Origin: Marthasterias glacialis | Taxonomy: Eukaryota; Echinodermata; Asteroidea; Forcipulatida; Asteriidae | Length of the DNA stretch: 64,000 bases | Reading direction: 5' to 3' | Assembly (NCBI GenBank): GCA_911728455.2 | Contig: OU452233.1 | Location: 8,785,505 to 8,849,504 of the forward strand | Shown here: piece after piece, positions 39,589-50,630 of the stretch | How the letters are laid out: every line of letters starts with the position of its first letter | Numbering within the stretch: the first letter of the stretch is position 1 | Notes under the pieces: model-generated | Seen by the model: the letters and a program-made list of their open reading frames with translations, nothing else | What the model was told of the DNA's origin: nothing | Databases searched by the model: none | Translations under genes and position numbers: made by a program

Positions 39589-40375
39589 AAAAAAGGTCAA
39601 GGTGATTATTTATGGAAATGAGCATTGCATGATTTGGTCAGGGGGCTGTTTTTATTGGCAGAGAGAAGTCGCTGTTAGAGGGTAAGGGGTTTTATTCTGA
39701 ATAATTGTGTAAATGAGTTTTTTTTTTTTTTTTTTTGGTCAGATGTGCTCTTTTTGTATGCGGAGCAATCACTATCAGAGGGTAAAGGTCATGTGAATAA
39801 TTATGTTAATGAGCATTGCCTGTTATGGTCAGATGCTCTTTTTATAAGCAGAGGGGTCACCTTTAGGTGAGCTAAGGGTCACCACTTGTGAATAGTTTGT
39901 AAAAAAAAATAATAATAAAAAGGGCATTAATTGCCCGATATGACCTTTTGTAGGTGGAGCAATAACTGCTTCTGTCAGCCTAATTTATGTACATCCAATG
40001 AATATGCATAAATTGTTTTTTTTTAAAGCGAATACAGTAAGAGTCACTTTATATGCCTTTAATAATGTGTTACTGTAATTTCTTGTAAAAGTTTGCACCT
40101 CAGATACAAGTATTCTGTCATCTTCTGTTGAGGAAAAAATCTAAGTTTGGAGAAATCCTGATAAATTTCCCTTTTTCGACTATTATTGATAGTGGCGTGA
40201 GCTACATATTTATAAAATTGATCAAAAATTGCCAAACGAATTAGGGTACAACAGTCGTGATTAAACTCTTACATGTCTTACAATGTAGGTCCTTTATGAA
40301 ACATCGGTTTCGGCTCTGGTTCTGGTCTCCAATTTGAAACCCCAAACAGAAACTGACATTTTAAAAATTGCCGAT

Positions 40376-40445
40376 GGAGCCTAAGCCGCAGCCAAAGCCT
40401 CAGCCGCAGCCTAAGCCGCAGCCAAAGCTGCAGCCAAAGCCAAAA
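40376..40445. repeat. CCNAAG/CCGCAG simple repeat
   Basis: GAGCCTAAGCCGCAGCCAAA-type 6-bp units; in one frame they read Lys-Pro-Gln-Pro. No surrounding gene. Confidence 0.85.
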
Positions 40446-40466
40446 CTGTGGTTTAAAAAGGGTCTG

Positions 40467-40645
40467 ATTAAAGCCCCAGCTCAACATTGGTAAACTGACT
40501 GTAAATGCTACCATTCTTTGCACAAATCACGATACGTGTAATAAAACCAACCTGTGAAAATGTCGGCTTATTTTGTTGTTTCATTTGCAAGAGAACGGTA
40601 AAAATACATTCAGCATTTTTGTACACACTCCTATAGGCAGAGTTT
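40467..40645 (-). repeat. AATGAGCTGACATT dispersed repeat, copy 4 (reverse)
   Basis: Reverse-oriented: AAAGCCCCAGCTCAACATTG, then GTAATAAAACCAACCTGTGA, then CTATAGGCAGAGTTTT. Confidence 0.7.
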
Positions 40646-41278
40646 TCGTCTCACTGAGACGAAAACTAATTCTTGATCTTCATTATTTAAAAACGATAAC
40701 ACTTCAGACAGAAATATTTTGAGAAAATTTTTCTACCATCATTATCTTTATACCATGTAAGGTACAAGTAAATCTGTTAACCTTTATGGTTTTTCCTCTG
40801 ACCAATGTTGAGCTGTGGCTTCAATGAAGGATGCACTACATTTGTTAATTTTTCTTCATACCTAGAACAAGGTGATGATATTTATAATGTGCACTTAAAC
40901 AACAGATACATGTTATTGGGTATGCAAAAAAAAAGGCCATAAATTGTGTAAATATTGTTTTATTTATTTCACTTATTCATCTGAATGGTATTTAAAAGGA
41001 ATAACTTTGAAGTTTTCTTCAATGAAATACAACTTGTGCTTAATGAATGCTTATTGTTATCAATTTATAATGTATGCATGGTGAAACCTGATGAACTGAT
41101 GCTGTAACCTTTCTGACTGTTTGTCTAGCATTGCATTTCTGTATTTCATTACCAGACATCCATAAAAATCCTTCTTTGTAGTTTTTGAAATGGGTTGAAA
41201 TTTGGGTCAAAGAAACATTGCCTTGCATTGAACATGCCACAAAAAGTGTAACAAAAAAATTGCTACAACTTTATTTAT

Positions 41279-41405
41279 TTTTCTTCTTTGGGGTGAACAA
41301 AGAAAAATTGACTGAAATGGATTTTGAACCTGCGACCCCCCGGATGAACGTACCGTCAGTCTACGAACTGAGCTATCCAGCCCTATCCAGTCAGAAGCCA
41401 TTCAA
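41279..41405 (-). mobile_element. tRNA-derived SINE, minus orientation
   Basis: Contains TGGGGTGAACAAAGAAAAAT, the reversed B box TTTTGAACCTGCGACC and A box CTGAGCTATCCAGCCC, then CAGTCAGAAGCCATTCAACC as at 8600-8620. Confidence 0.8.
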
Positions 41406-41505
41406 CCGGGAATCACGTTCAAGTTTATGATAACAACCTTGGAAGTTGCAGGACAGGAATTACCTTAAAGGGGTGTGACTTTTTATAGGGAGACTGCCAA
41501 CATTA

Positions 41506-41626
41506 GGGCTAGATAGCTCAGTTGGTAGAGCACCTGGCACGTTAATCCGGAGGTCGCAGGTTCAAATCCCATTTTAGTTAATTTATCTTTGTTCACCCTC
41601 AAAAATCAAATTCAAATTTCCCAGTT
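41506..41626 (+). mobile_element. tRNA-derived SINE, plus orientation
   Basis: Starts GGGCTAGATAGCTCAGTTGG, with B box CAGGTTCAAATCC, and continues into ATTTATCTTTGTTCACCC. The 3' part does not pair with the 5' end, so it is not an intact tRNA gene. It is in inverted orientation to 41279-41405. Confidence 0.8.
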
Positions 41627-42048
41627 AGATTCCCTTGTGGTTTATTACTTGATGTTTTTTTTTTCTTTTTTGAAGCAAGATAGGGTACAGCATTGGTAAT
41701 GATGGAGAAAACGTGCTGCTATACTGGCATGCTTAGTAATTCTTTGAATCAAGATAAGGTATGTCATTGGTTTATGTTGGAAATATCTGTTCTTACTGGT
41801 ATGGTAATTTTCTTTGAATAACAACACAATCTACTGAATATTCATCTTTCAGTTAAAAAAACTAAAATGATTGGCTGATGACAGCCAGGGTTCCCACAGT
41901 CATGGTTTATCGTTTGTTTTTTCTAGGAGTCATGGAGAATTAATACTCCGAGGAAAAACGTTGTGATATCTTGCAATACCCAAACGAGATGATACATCAT
42001 TTTTGGCTATGACAGTATTCTTGTTTGTATTCCAGTTTATTATAGACA

Positions 42049-42212
42049 TTTATCATGCTGCCACCATCTTGGTCATGTTCCCTGTATCCAATAACAGTAA
42101 TAGATGCTAATATTCATTGTATAAAAAGGAACCAGACTATTTGCCCTTCGAGCCTCGGTTTGATTACATTGGTTTGAATGGGAGAAAATCAAGATGGCCG
42201 CATCATGATAAA
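42049..42212 (+). repeat. Dispersed repeat TTATCATGCTGCCACCATCT, copy 1
   Basis: Collinear with 59752-59925 up to AAAATCAAGATGGCCGC and CATGATAAAGGTCT; about 90 percent alike by eye. Confidence 0.8.
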
Positions 42213-42231
42213 GGTCTGTAGGCCTACACTA

Positions 42232-42465
42232 TGCCCCAGTGGACCTTTCCCATGAAATATGTAAATTGGACAACGCACTTACATTGTGGTTGGCAAAATT
42301 TGGGGAACTGTGGGCCCTTTTGCATGGGACTGATGGATGCGTGATGCGTACGCGCTTTGTGCGTCTGCTTTGTGCACATTTCCATGGCGTTTGCCAACCA
42401 ACAAGGTCTGTACGCATGGGTGAATGTAATTAGCATATTTCATGGGAAGGTCCATTGTGCACCCC
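42232..42465. mobile_element. Foldback element with AGTGGACCTTTCCCATGAAA ends
   Basis: Left AGTGGACCTTTCCCATGAAA, right TTTCATGGGAAGGTCCATT. The inner GTTGGCAAA / TTTGCCAAC segments also pair. Confidence 0.8.
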
Positions 42466-42756
42466 ATACTTGTTGCATGTTCAATGATGACCTTGTGTTT
42501 CCATTCCCAGTGGTCTTGTGTCGTAGAGTTATATATAAGAACTAGAGGGAGCACTCGCTATGTCACGCACGGAACTCCCGCTGACCTCACCATGGGTGAA
42601 ACTCCCTATGGGTCAATTGCATACGAATGTCCACTTGGAAAATGGTTGCTGTGTAAACTGATGAGTGACCAGCGTAATTTAATTGGTCAGTGCCTTTTAC
42701 TCAGTGGTAAAAAATGTTTCTTGTCCAATGTTTCATGTGGTTTCCTATGCTGTAAA

Positions 42757-43110
42757 GTTCTTTTATGTCTTGTTGGGTTGTGTCCTGTGGTTTTCTATAC
42801 CCTCTAAGTTCTTTTATGTCTTGTTGGGTTGTGTCCTGTGGTTTTCTATACCCTCTAAGTTCTTTTATGTCTTGTTGGGTTGTGTCCTGTGGTTTTCTAT
42901 GCCCTCTAGTTCTTTATGTCTTGTTAGGTTGTGTCCTGTGGTTTTCTATGCCCTCTAGTTCTTTATGTCTTGTTGGGTTGTGTCCTGTGGTTTTCTATGC
43001 CCTCTAGTTCTTTATGTCTTGTTGGGTTGTGTCCTGTGGTTTTCTATGCCCTCTAGTTCTTTATGTCTTGGCAGTTTGTGTCCAGTGGTTTACTACGCCC
43101 TCTAGTTCTT
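42757..43110. repeat. 49-51-bp minisatellite, about seven copies
   Basis: GTTC(TT)TTATGTCTTGTTGGG starts recur at 42757, 42808, 42859, 42909, 42958, 43007 and 43056, each with TTGTGTCCTGTGGTTTTCTA. Degenerate units run to about 43190. Confidence 0.95.
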
Positions 43111-43858
43111 TTATGTTGTGTCAGGCCTTTTATGTTGTGTCAGGCCATGTACATTGGTTTTCTACACCCTTTACTTCTTCTATGTCTTGTGTCAAACTGG
43201 AAGGCTGAAAGGAACTGGAACTGTAGCATTTAGTGTGGTGACTGGCAAGTATATTGTAAATAGACTCCTAAGACTTTGAAAAAGCCCAATGATCTGGTCA
43301 TTGAAAACCCTGATGTTGTCCTGGAAGTCATAGAAAAGACATGGAGTTTTCATTTTAAGATTTCTGTTGGAACCCTGCAAAACAATAGAGAGGTCAAGCT
43401 ACATGTTTTCATGTAATGCGTACGTGCAATGCGTAGCATGCAATTTTTTTTTTCTTTCTGTAGCAATCTGTAAGAGACCTCTTGGGTACATCACCTCAAA
43501 TTGCCAATGCGTTGGCTAGACCATAGACGTGCAGGCCGAACATGTCTAGTTATTTCATTATTTTATATAAATTATGGCCTAAAGACGTATGCGTCACACT
43601 TAGACGTTGTGCAAAAAACGTGTGGCTTAACCTCTCTATTGTTCTATTCCTAACTTCAATCCAGTATGGAGTTTCGCGAAAGTGTAGGCATTTATAAATG
43701 CAAGTTGGCCTTCGTTTACCTGAAGAAATGATTAGAAGTTTAGACAAAAAAACTATTGCAAGGGGAAAAGTAGATCTTTCACTATGCACAAAATGAGTTC
43801 ACTAGAAACTGTCGCCCAGTCATTCTAATGTTCTCCCATTCAAAACAATGTAAGACCG

Positions 43859-43955
43859 TGCCCGAATTGACAGCTGCGGTTCTTGCTGTTGGTAAGGGTA
43901 GCCAATACTTAACGCATTGATGTGGTGATCCAACCGCAGCTGTTAATTCGGAACC
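43859..43955. mobile_element. Small foldback with CCGAATTGACAGCTGCGGTT ends
   Basis: CCGAATTGACAGCTGCGGTT and AACCGCAGCTGTTAATTCGG are inverted, 18-19 of 20 matching. Confidence 0.75.
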
Positions 43956-44741
43956 AGCCTGACTAGATTAATTTCGGCCGTGGCTGTTGGCTGCAACAAC
44001 ATCGTTGAAGAATATCAGTTTGGAGACGGGCTACGAATGGAAGAACAAAATAGTGTGGCCCCCCTGTTTGTGTAATGAAAACCTGCATTGACGGTTGCTT
44101 TCACAAACGGGGAATAAGACAAAAATGGTGGGAGTAGCAAATAATGTTTCATATCAAGACGACCCCCATGATCTGCAGTTGGTCGCTAGATATTGACAAT
44201 ACACAGCTACACTTAACGGCAAATGTTCAGTTATAAACTTAAGATGAAGTCAATCAAGCTGAGCAAACTTTCCATTTTTATGATTCGATGCCTTGCATAA
44301 TGTGGAATCATGATTTTGTACATTTCCAGACTGTAGACAAATTACTGTACAACAGTGTCATATATTTTCTGTATTATTACTGATTGTGGAGGGCATGATG
44401 CATTCATTGTTCCAGCCCTGTTGTCATGGAATTTTAACTGATAATGTCAATGAAGTAATAAACGTGTGATGGGCTTGCAGCAATCACACATTATTTGACT
44501 GAAGATCTTTTTTTTTTATAAATCATGAATTTTGTTGTTGTAAAACAGAACATATGTAAACAGATGTAGTCTTCTTACAGAGCACCCCTTTGCACCATTT
44601 CGTACTGGCATGCCAACTTGCTGGTTCTCAATTTCATAAAGCCTCAAGTAAGCGGATGTTTGATGCTTACGGAGCGATCCTTAGCACAATTTCTAGTTCA
44701 TAAACACTGCTGACCGTAAGCTAAGCAAATTCTTGTAAGCA

Positions 44742-44938
44742 GGGCCCAATTTCATAGAGCTGCTTAAGCACACAAAAAGTAGCCAAGCACAAAATAACTA
44801 TGCTTGCCAGAATAAGGTTACTGGCCAAAATACCTTGTCACATGTACCATTTGTGACTGGTATCCTGCTTATTTTTGCTTAGCAACAAATTGTCAAGCGA
44901 TACTTTTTGCTTAAGCAGCTCTATGAAATTGGGCCCAG
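44742..44938. mobile_element. GGGCCCAATTTCAT-ended foldback, GCTTAAGC subtype
   Basis: Left GGGCCCAATTTCATAGAGCT and right AGCTCTATGAAATTGGGCCC are perfect inverted repeats. Confidence 0.85.
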
Positions 44939-44962
44939 GTGAATGACGCAACAATAATAACC

Positions 44963-45160
44963 AGGGCTCAATTTCATAGAGCTGCTTAAGCAGAAACTAT
45001 TGCTTAACAAATTTCTACTAAGCACAAATTAGCGGGAAACCAGTCACAAGTTGTACATGAGAAGTGGTACTTTGGCTGGTAACTTATTTCTGGTAAACAA
45101 TATTGTTTTAAGCTTGGCTCCTTTTTGTGCTTAAGCAGCTCTATGAAATTGGGCCCAGCA
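44963..45160. mobile_element. Second adjacent GCTTAAGC-subtype foldback
   Basis: Left GGGCTCAATTTCATAGAGCT and right AGCTCTATGAAATTGGGCCC, just 24 bp from the previous copy. Further remnants continue to 45460. Confidence 0.85.
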
Positions 45161-45477
45161 TAGAGCTGTTTGCTGGTGAGCAAAATTTTGTGCTTATTAT
45201 ACTACAACAGAAAAACATGCTTTAGCAAAAGTGTACTTCATAAATGATCGAGACAATTTGAGTGTACGCGTTAACAGTGGATTTGCATTAATTGTTGCGT
45301 CACTCATCTGCTTACGAAACATACCCAGCAAAATAGCATGCCTTTTACTTTGCTTACGGTTTGCAGGTTTTATGAAGTACAAATTCAATTCTGCTAATGG
45401 CCACTCCCGTAAGCAGAAAACGTCTGCTTACAGGCTTTATGAAGTTGGGCCCAGTTCTTATACAACGCATTTCTCAA

Positions 45478-45784
45478 TAACGTCTCAATGCACTTTACAT
45501 TAGTGCCCTGGTCATTGGGCCAATAACATTCCTGTAATCTTTCTCAGCTCCCTGGGGAGTATACAGCCCCGAGCTGCCGTGGCGCTCCGGAGGCTTTTTC
45601 AAACACAATAACAACCTGTACCCTCGCAGGTACCCATTTATACCCCTGGGTGAAGAGAAACAATTAAAGTAAAGCATGTTGCTCAAGGACGCAAGCGTCA
45701 TGACCGGGATTCGAACCCACAACCCGATGACTTAACCACCAGAACTTGAGTTCGGTACACTAAACCGTTCGGCAACGACACACT
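45478..45784 (-). mobile_element. tRNA-Leu-like SINE, minus orientation
   Basis: Same family as 56203-56565 in reverse: TAACGTCTCAATGCACTTTA, then AGCCCCGAGCTGCCGTGG, then the reversed head with CGGGATTCGAACCCACA and TCGGCAACGACAC. Confidence 0.85.
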
Positions 45785-46759
45785 ATATGCGAATCCAATT
45801 GCAAATCCATTGTGAATGCCCACACACACACTGTCGAATCAATCGCTTATGAAACACACTTTTGCTTATGCTTGTTTTTCTGCTATAGTGTGCACAAATA
45901 TTTTGCTAACCAGTAAACAACTAAATGAAATTGGTCTCTGCTGGTGGTTCTTTTTTTTTGTAAGCAGAGGAGTAAGGTGGCAATGCGTATCCATTGTTAA
46001 CATGCACACATGCCTACAAATCTTGCTTGTTTGGGAAGTGTTTTTCACATTTTTCTGCTTTACGTTATCAAGCACAAATACAAACTAATACTCCATAAAC
46101 AGCTTCATTACATTTCGCCCTGGATCCAGAGTGATGTCTTCTGGGTGGTGGTGGGTGGGCCGAGCCCAGTGTCTGGGGGGGGGAAACTCACAAGAAATAG
46201 AGAAAATGCACACAGATTTCCATGTTCTTTTTTTTTATGCTTTTCTACATAACTAATGGAAGACAGAAAATCATGAATTTTTTAGATAAGAATAATTTCA
46301 TTATTAGCAATGCTTTACCATATGAAAAAATACTGTGAAAATTGTCAGAGTAGTTGCAATATTCGTAACCCTCAATCCTTTTAAAGGTCAAAGAGCAAGG
46401 GGTTACGACTAACCACAAGTAAAACTTTGCAAATTTTAACACACGGTCCATCATAGCTCTTAGGTCTTTGGGACGTGACCTAGAGCTACGATTAATGCAG
46501 CTACAGAAACTTCAAACATCTTGTTAGATAATTTTCTTCATGTCATTCTTACGACCCTCAAAAGTAACCGCCCTCGTAACCTGTAGGCCTCAAGTTCTGA
46601 TAAAATGTTCAGTTTTATTATCCAATTTTACTAGCCACCGTCACTTATAAGTAAGGCTTGCAAGCACATACCACATCGCTAATAATTATTTATAATAATT
46701 TGGGAGGCTAATCATCCTTACTGGCAGCTGAGAAGCTGAATAGGGAAGGACATGGCTAT

Positions 46760-47045
46760 ATGTGTTCGAGCTGCAGGCATTCAGGGGCGCCTTTGGCAGC
46801 CAGCCACATCAACGTATATAACGACCATGGAGCACAGCTAGAGATCGGAAGTATTCGGTTTTCCGGAGGGAGGAAAACCGGATGGCCTGGAGAAAAATCC
46901 TTGTGGCAAAGGAGAGAACCAACGCACAACTCTCCTCACATATGGCCCTAGCCGGGAATCGAACCAGGGACACATTGGTGAGAGGCAAGCGCTTTACACA
47001 CATGCGCATGCCACCCATGCCATCATGATAAAGCATCCACACTTA
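46760..47045. repeat. Probable tRNA-related repeat
   Basis: Has a reversed B-box-like CGGGAATCGAACCAGGGAC, then GGCAAGCGCTTTACACACAT. The CACTTATAAGT motif occurs on both sides (46640 and 47039), possibly a target duplication. Both-strand ORFs here look incidental. Confidence 0.45.
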
Positions 47046-47781
47046 TAAGTGAGGCGGGCTTAGAATGGACAAAATGCAAAATGTTTGACCCTGGCCCTTG
47101 AAAAAAGTTATTTTCAATCTAATTAGAGTGATTTTCAATCTAATTTTTTAGTGTGTAACAAAGTAAAAGGAAAACATTTGCAATTAAGACCAAATATAAC
47201 AATTAATTTAAAAACTCATAAGACAGATTATTCATGCAACTGCCGTAAAAAGAACATTATTGCTAACTTTAAACGCCAGCATAAGCCGTATCAAACTCAT
47301 GTTGAATTTGAACGCTCAAAATGTTGAAATCCGTTACCCATAAACGAAAAAGAAACAAACATTAGGTGCAAAATCGCAGAGCGCTTCTATGATTCTGAAT
47401 TTGATTGCACCTATTGGGAAAAGGTAGTAGATATTCAACATAAGAATGGCACTCTTTTAATCTTGAATGCCTATAAACGAAATAGAATGAAAAGAAAGGG
47501 ATCCTAAGTGCACCAAAACGAAATTGAATGCAATAATACTGAAAGAGAAACCCTAGTTTGACTGAATTAGAGAAATCGCGTGAGTTTGAAAGCGCAATTA
47601 TGAAATTGAATGATATTTTGCTGAATTTGGCCGGGAAAACCTATATCAATGGGGCCCAAGTTTGTCATGATGTTTATGCAATGGGTGTTATTTCCATGTT
47701 GTGGCCTCATGTCCCACTGGGGATGAGAAGGGTTAAGTAAATAAGTTGTTCCATGTTGACAATACACTTGGATACTGATAT

Positions 47782-47912
47782 TAACTCTTTCACTACGGAA
47801 TGTAATGTACAACTGTGACGGAATTGTTTAATGTTTTGTGTATTTCGAGCCGCTGCCAGTGGCTCTCCAGAGTATGTCGCTGCTGTGAGCGGCCCGCAGT
47901 AGTGAAAGAGTT
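47782..47912. mobile_element. 130-bp foldback bounded by TTAA
   Basis: TTAACTCTTTCACTAC on the left and GTAGTGAAAGAGTTAA on the right are perfect inverted repeats. CGCTGCCAGTGG and GCTGTGAGCGGC extend the structure. Confidence 0.8.
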
Positions 47913-48084
47913 AAAAGGTACTCTACAGGATTGGTCAGGATAAAAAACATTATTGTCTAGTTTCAGTCTGAAATCTTACTGTTTATGAAGTTAGCACTAG
48001 AACAAAATTTTTCTGTGAAATATTTCCCTTTGAAATTCTGTCATATTCGAGAAAACTGTTTCTGAAAACCTGAAGAAAAAAAAA

Positions 48085-48215
48085 CGCAAGAGCTGATTTC
48101 GGTTGTAACAATCAAAATTAAGGACAATGTGTTTACATGCTGCAAAGTGTGCACAGTTGTGTACTATTTTCTCTCGACTCAGACGACGGATTGAGCCCAA
48201 ATTTTCACAGGTTAG
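48085..48215. repeat. Dispersed repeat GCTGATTTCGGTTGTAAC, copy 1
   Basis: Contains CGGTTGTAACAATCAAAATT and GATTGAGCCCAAATTTTCAC, found reversed at 58983-59105. Confidence 0.7.
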
Positions 48216-48431
48216 TTTTTTCATGTATATATTTAATCAGACAAAGTCAAAACACAGCACGATCACAGCTTTACCAATCCTATATAGTGCCTTTAAGTTA
48301 AGAACAACATCAAATAGGCCTCAGAGGCATTATTATAAGTACATGTATGGAATCAAAATAACCATAGCATGGCCAACAATTAGGAAAAAAGTGAAGCAAA
48401 TTGCCTGTATGCTTTCCCAAGAATTAAACAT

Positions 48432-48837
48432 GAGGACAAAAAGTGTTTTTTTTTTTTTTTTTTTTGGGGGGGGGGGGTTTGGTTTACCCATTAGGTATAA
48501 TTATGGTATGAATATTAATGCTAAATATCTTCTTGTTATGTAATTCACTGAACATCACTTTGTGATGGCTACCTGCATCTTACATAGTGTTCATATTATG
48601 ATGATTTGGCAGGTAAATAAATCTCATGTTTAGCAAAATCAGTCGTCTTTTTTTTTCTTCAAAAGCCAGCACTTGGGACGCTCAAATATTTGTCAAAGTT
48701 ATCTGATTGTTTTAAAAAGCATTAAGTGTGATCTTGATCACTTACTTGGCCATACCTTTGTTACTGACCATGCAAATTGTTTACTACTCTTACATAAAGC
48801 AAATAATATATATACGAATTTATATAATTTGTTCCAG
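48432..48837. repeat. 406-bp tandem duplication, unit 1
   Basis: Begins GAGGACAAAAAGTG plus T-run and G-run, and ends TTATATAATTTGTTCCAG. Apart from the homopolymers, it differs from unit 2 by about one base (GGCAGGTAAA vs GGCAGATAAA). Confidence 0.97.
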
Positions 48838-49243
48838 GAGGACAAAAAGTGTTTGTTTTTTTTTGTTTTTTTTGGGGGGGGGTTTTGGTTTACCCATTAG
48901 GTATAATTATGGTATGAATATTAATGCTAAATATCTTCTTGTTATGTAATTCACTGAACATCACTTTGTGATGGCTACCTGCATCTTACATAGTGTTCAT
49001 ATTATGATGATTTGGCAGATAAATAAATCTCATGTTTAGCAAAATCAGTCGTCTTTTTTTTTCTTCAAAAGCCAGCACTTGGGACGCTCAAATATTTGTC
49101 AAAGTTATCTGATTGTTTTAAAAAGCATTAAGTGTGATCTTGATCACTTACTTGGCCATACCTTTGTTACTGACCATGCAAATTGTTTACTACTCTTACA
49201 TAAAGCAAATAATATATATACGAATTTATATAATTTGTTCCAG
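48838..49243. repeat. 406-bp tandem duplication, unit 2
   Basis: Immediately follows unit 1. Its homopolymer is shorter and is interrupted by G (TTTGTTTTTTTTTG). Ends at the same TTTGTTCCAG. Confidence 0.97.
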
Positions 49244-49684
49244 TGAATCTTCTTGAACTAGTAATCCAGCTATTTATTACGATAATGAGGAAAAATAAAA
49301 AGGGAAAATCGTGGGTCTGCCCTTCAGTGGCTAGGCAGCGGGACTAGTCAGCTTGTCCTTTTGCTTGTCCGCCAGCTTTTTCACTTGTCCGTGTTTCATA
49401 TTAAATAACATAAGCTATCACAAAAGTGCAAGTGGAATACAGGAAAATATAGCGCTTCTGCTTCCCATATCCCACGAGGCCGCAGTCCGAGTGGGATATG
49501 GGACGCAGACTCACTATATTTGTCCCTATTCCACGATTCTGTTTCCTCCACACATTTAAGCAATGTTCATGGGAAATAACAGTCTCCAAAAATATTCAAA
49601 TTTTGCGAGACTTGCACTTGCAAAGTCTATACATAGTGGTAAAGATCATGATCAAATTAAGTCAACCACAACTTATGAATCCAT

Positions 49685-49690
49685 TTTATT
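49685..49690 (-). terminator. Candidate polyadenylation signal of the PARP gene
   Basis: AATAAA on the minus strand about 940 nt past the stop codon. The first clear canonical hexamer may lie elsewhere, and no cleavage site can be verified. Confidence 0.2.
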
Positions 49691-49979
49691 TACAATTGGC
49701 ACTAAGATCACTGTAATTGGAGTACATATTAATAATCATGCAGAAAGAATTCAACAGAGGAGTAATCATAAGTAGATTCAAATAATACGTCAACAGTTTG
49801 GGAGGAGATTTCATTCCTAGACTGGTTTGAATTGATGGCTGCGGCTAGGGATTGCCGCGCCGTCATGTGTTGAAGTATAGGACCTCCTTAGCAACACCCT
49901 TTAGTGATAACTGTACTCTAGTTCTCAATAAGCACACCATATTTTCAAACAATTGTCTTTGTAATTTGTTTTTTTACTG

Positions 49980-50135
49980 TAACCCGATGTGTGATAAGCA
50001 CCGAATACCCCCCCCCACCACTACCGAAATCCTGCGGAGAAAAATCCACAACAAATTATTCCGATGGGAGTCCAACCCTGACCATCGCCATTCAAGAGCA
50101 GATGTCTTAACCACTAGACCACCGAGCGTGAGGCC
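49980..50135 (-). mobile_element. tRNA-derived SINE, same family
   Basis: Contains GTGTGATAAGCACCGAATAC, AATCCTGCGGAGAAAAATCC and the reversed head TTAACCACTAGACCACCGAG. Confidence 0.75.
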
Positions 50136-50315
50136 AGTACTATTACATCTATTAAATATCAATTATAAAACAGTTTGAGGTTTTCATGGCATCAGGTTCA
50201 TTTGAACTGTGCTTCTTTTGTTATTTGGCAAAAACCAAAATAAGAACCGATTGTTGGGCGACGGTTTTGTTGCAAATGGCGGTGTTCCAGGCGAAAAATT
50301 CAATAAGATTTCAAT

Positions 50316-50430
50316 ACGCTTGGTGGTCTCGTGGTTAAAGCATCTGCTCTAAAATGATGATGGTCAGGGTTGGAATCCCATTGGATTAGTCTGTTGTGGA
50401 TTTAACACACATCGGTGTACGGGTAAAAAA
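50316..50430 (+). mobile_element. tRNA-derived SINE, plus orientation
   Basis: Head GGTGGTCTCGTGGTTAAAGC with a B-box-like GGTTGGAATCC, then TGTGGATTTAACACACATCG. It faces the copy at 49980-50135 head to head, 200 bp past the PARP stop. Confidence 0.7.
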
Positions 50431-50630
50431 CACAAAATAAGATTTGACAGTTTGCATGTTTGGGAAATAATTTTTTTTTTAAACTGAGGTTTGTGGTAAC
50501 ATCTCAGCATCGAGTTGTTTTACACCACCAGAACTCTTCATAGCGGACACAACTCTCAAGTCCATGACTTGATGGGGAAACCTTAACAGCAAGGCCCATC
50601 AGTTCTTCAACCAAATCAGCATGCATCGAA

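Larger units (their letters stand above)
34688..50630. other. 16-kb non-coding spacer between convergent genes
   Basis: This holds the two 3' UTRs and repeats, with no convincing coding exon. Contents: dispersed repeats (35245-35393, 38401-38577), foldbacks (35613-35775, 39188-39588, 42232-42465, 43859-43955, 47782-47912), a hairpin (37853-37887), a CCNAAG repeat (40376-40445), SINE copies (41279-41405, 41506-41626, 45478-45784, 46760-47045, 49980-50135, 50316-50430), GGGCCCAATTTCAT elements (44742-44938, 44963-45160), a minisatellite (42757-43110) and a 406-bp tandem duplication (48432-49243). Confidence 0.6.

Noticed and set aside
41506..41580. Possible functional tRNA gene
   Set aside because: A and B boxes are good, but the 3' side does not pair with the acceptor 5' strand, and it continues into a SINE body.
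42442..43208. Repeated hydrophobic open frames (VLLGCVLWFSMPS type)
   Set aside because: They are translations of the 49-51-bp minisatellite; unit length is not a multiple of three and frames shift.
48127..48543. 138-residue plus-strand open frame
   Set aside because: Overlaps a dispersed repeat and the T/G homopolymer of the tandem duplication.
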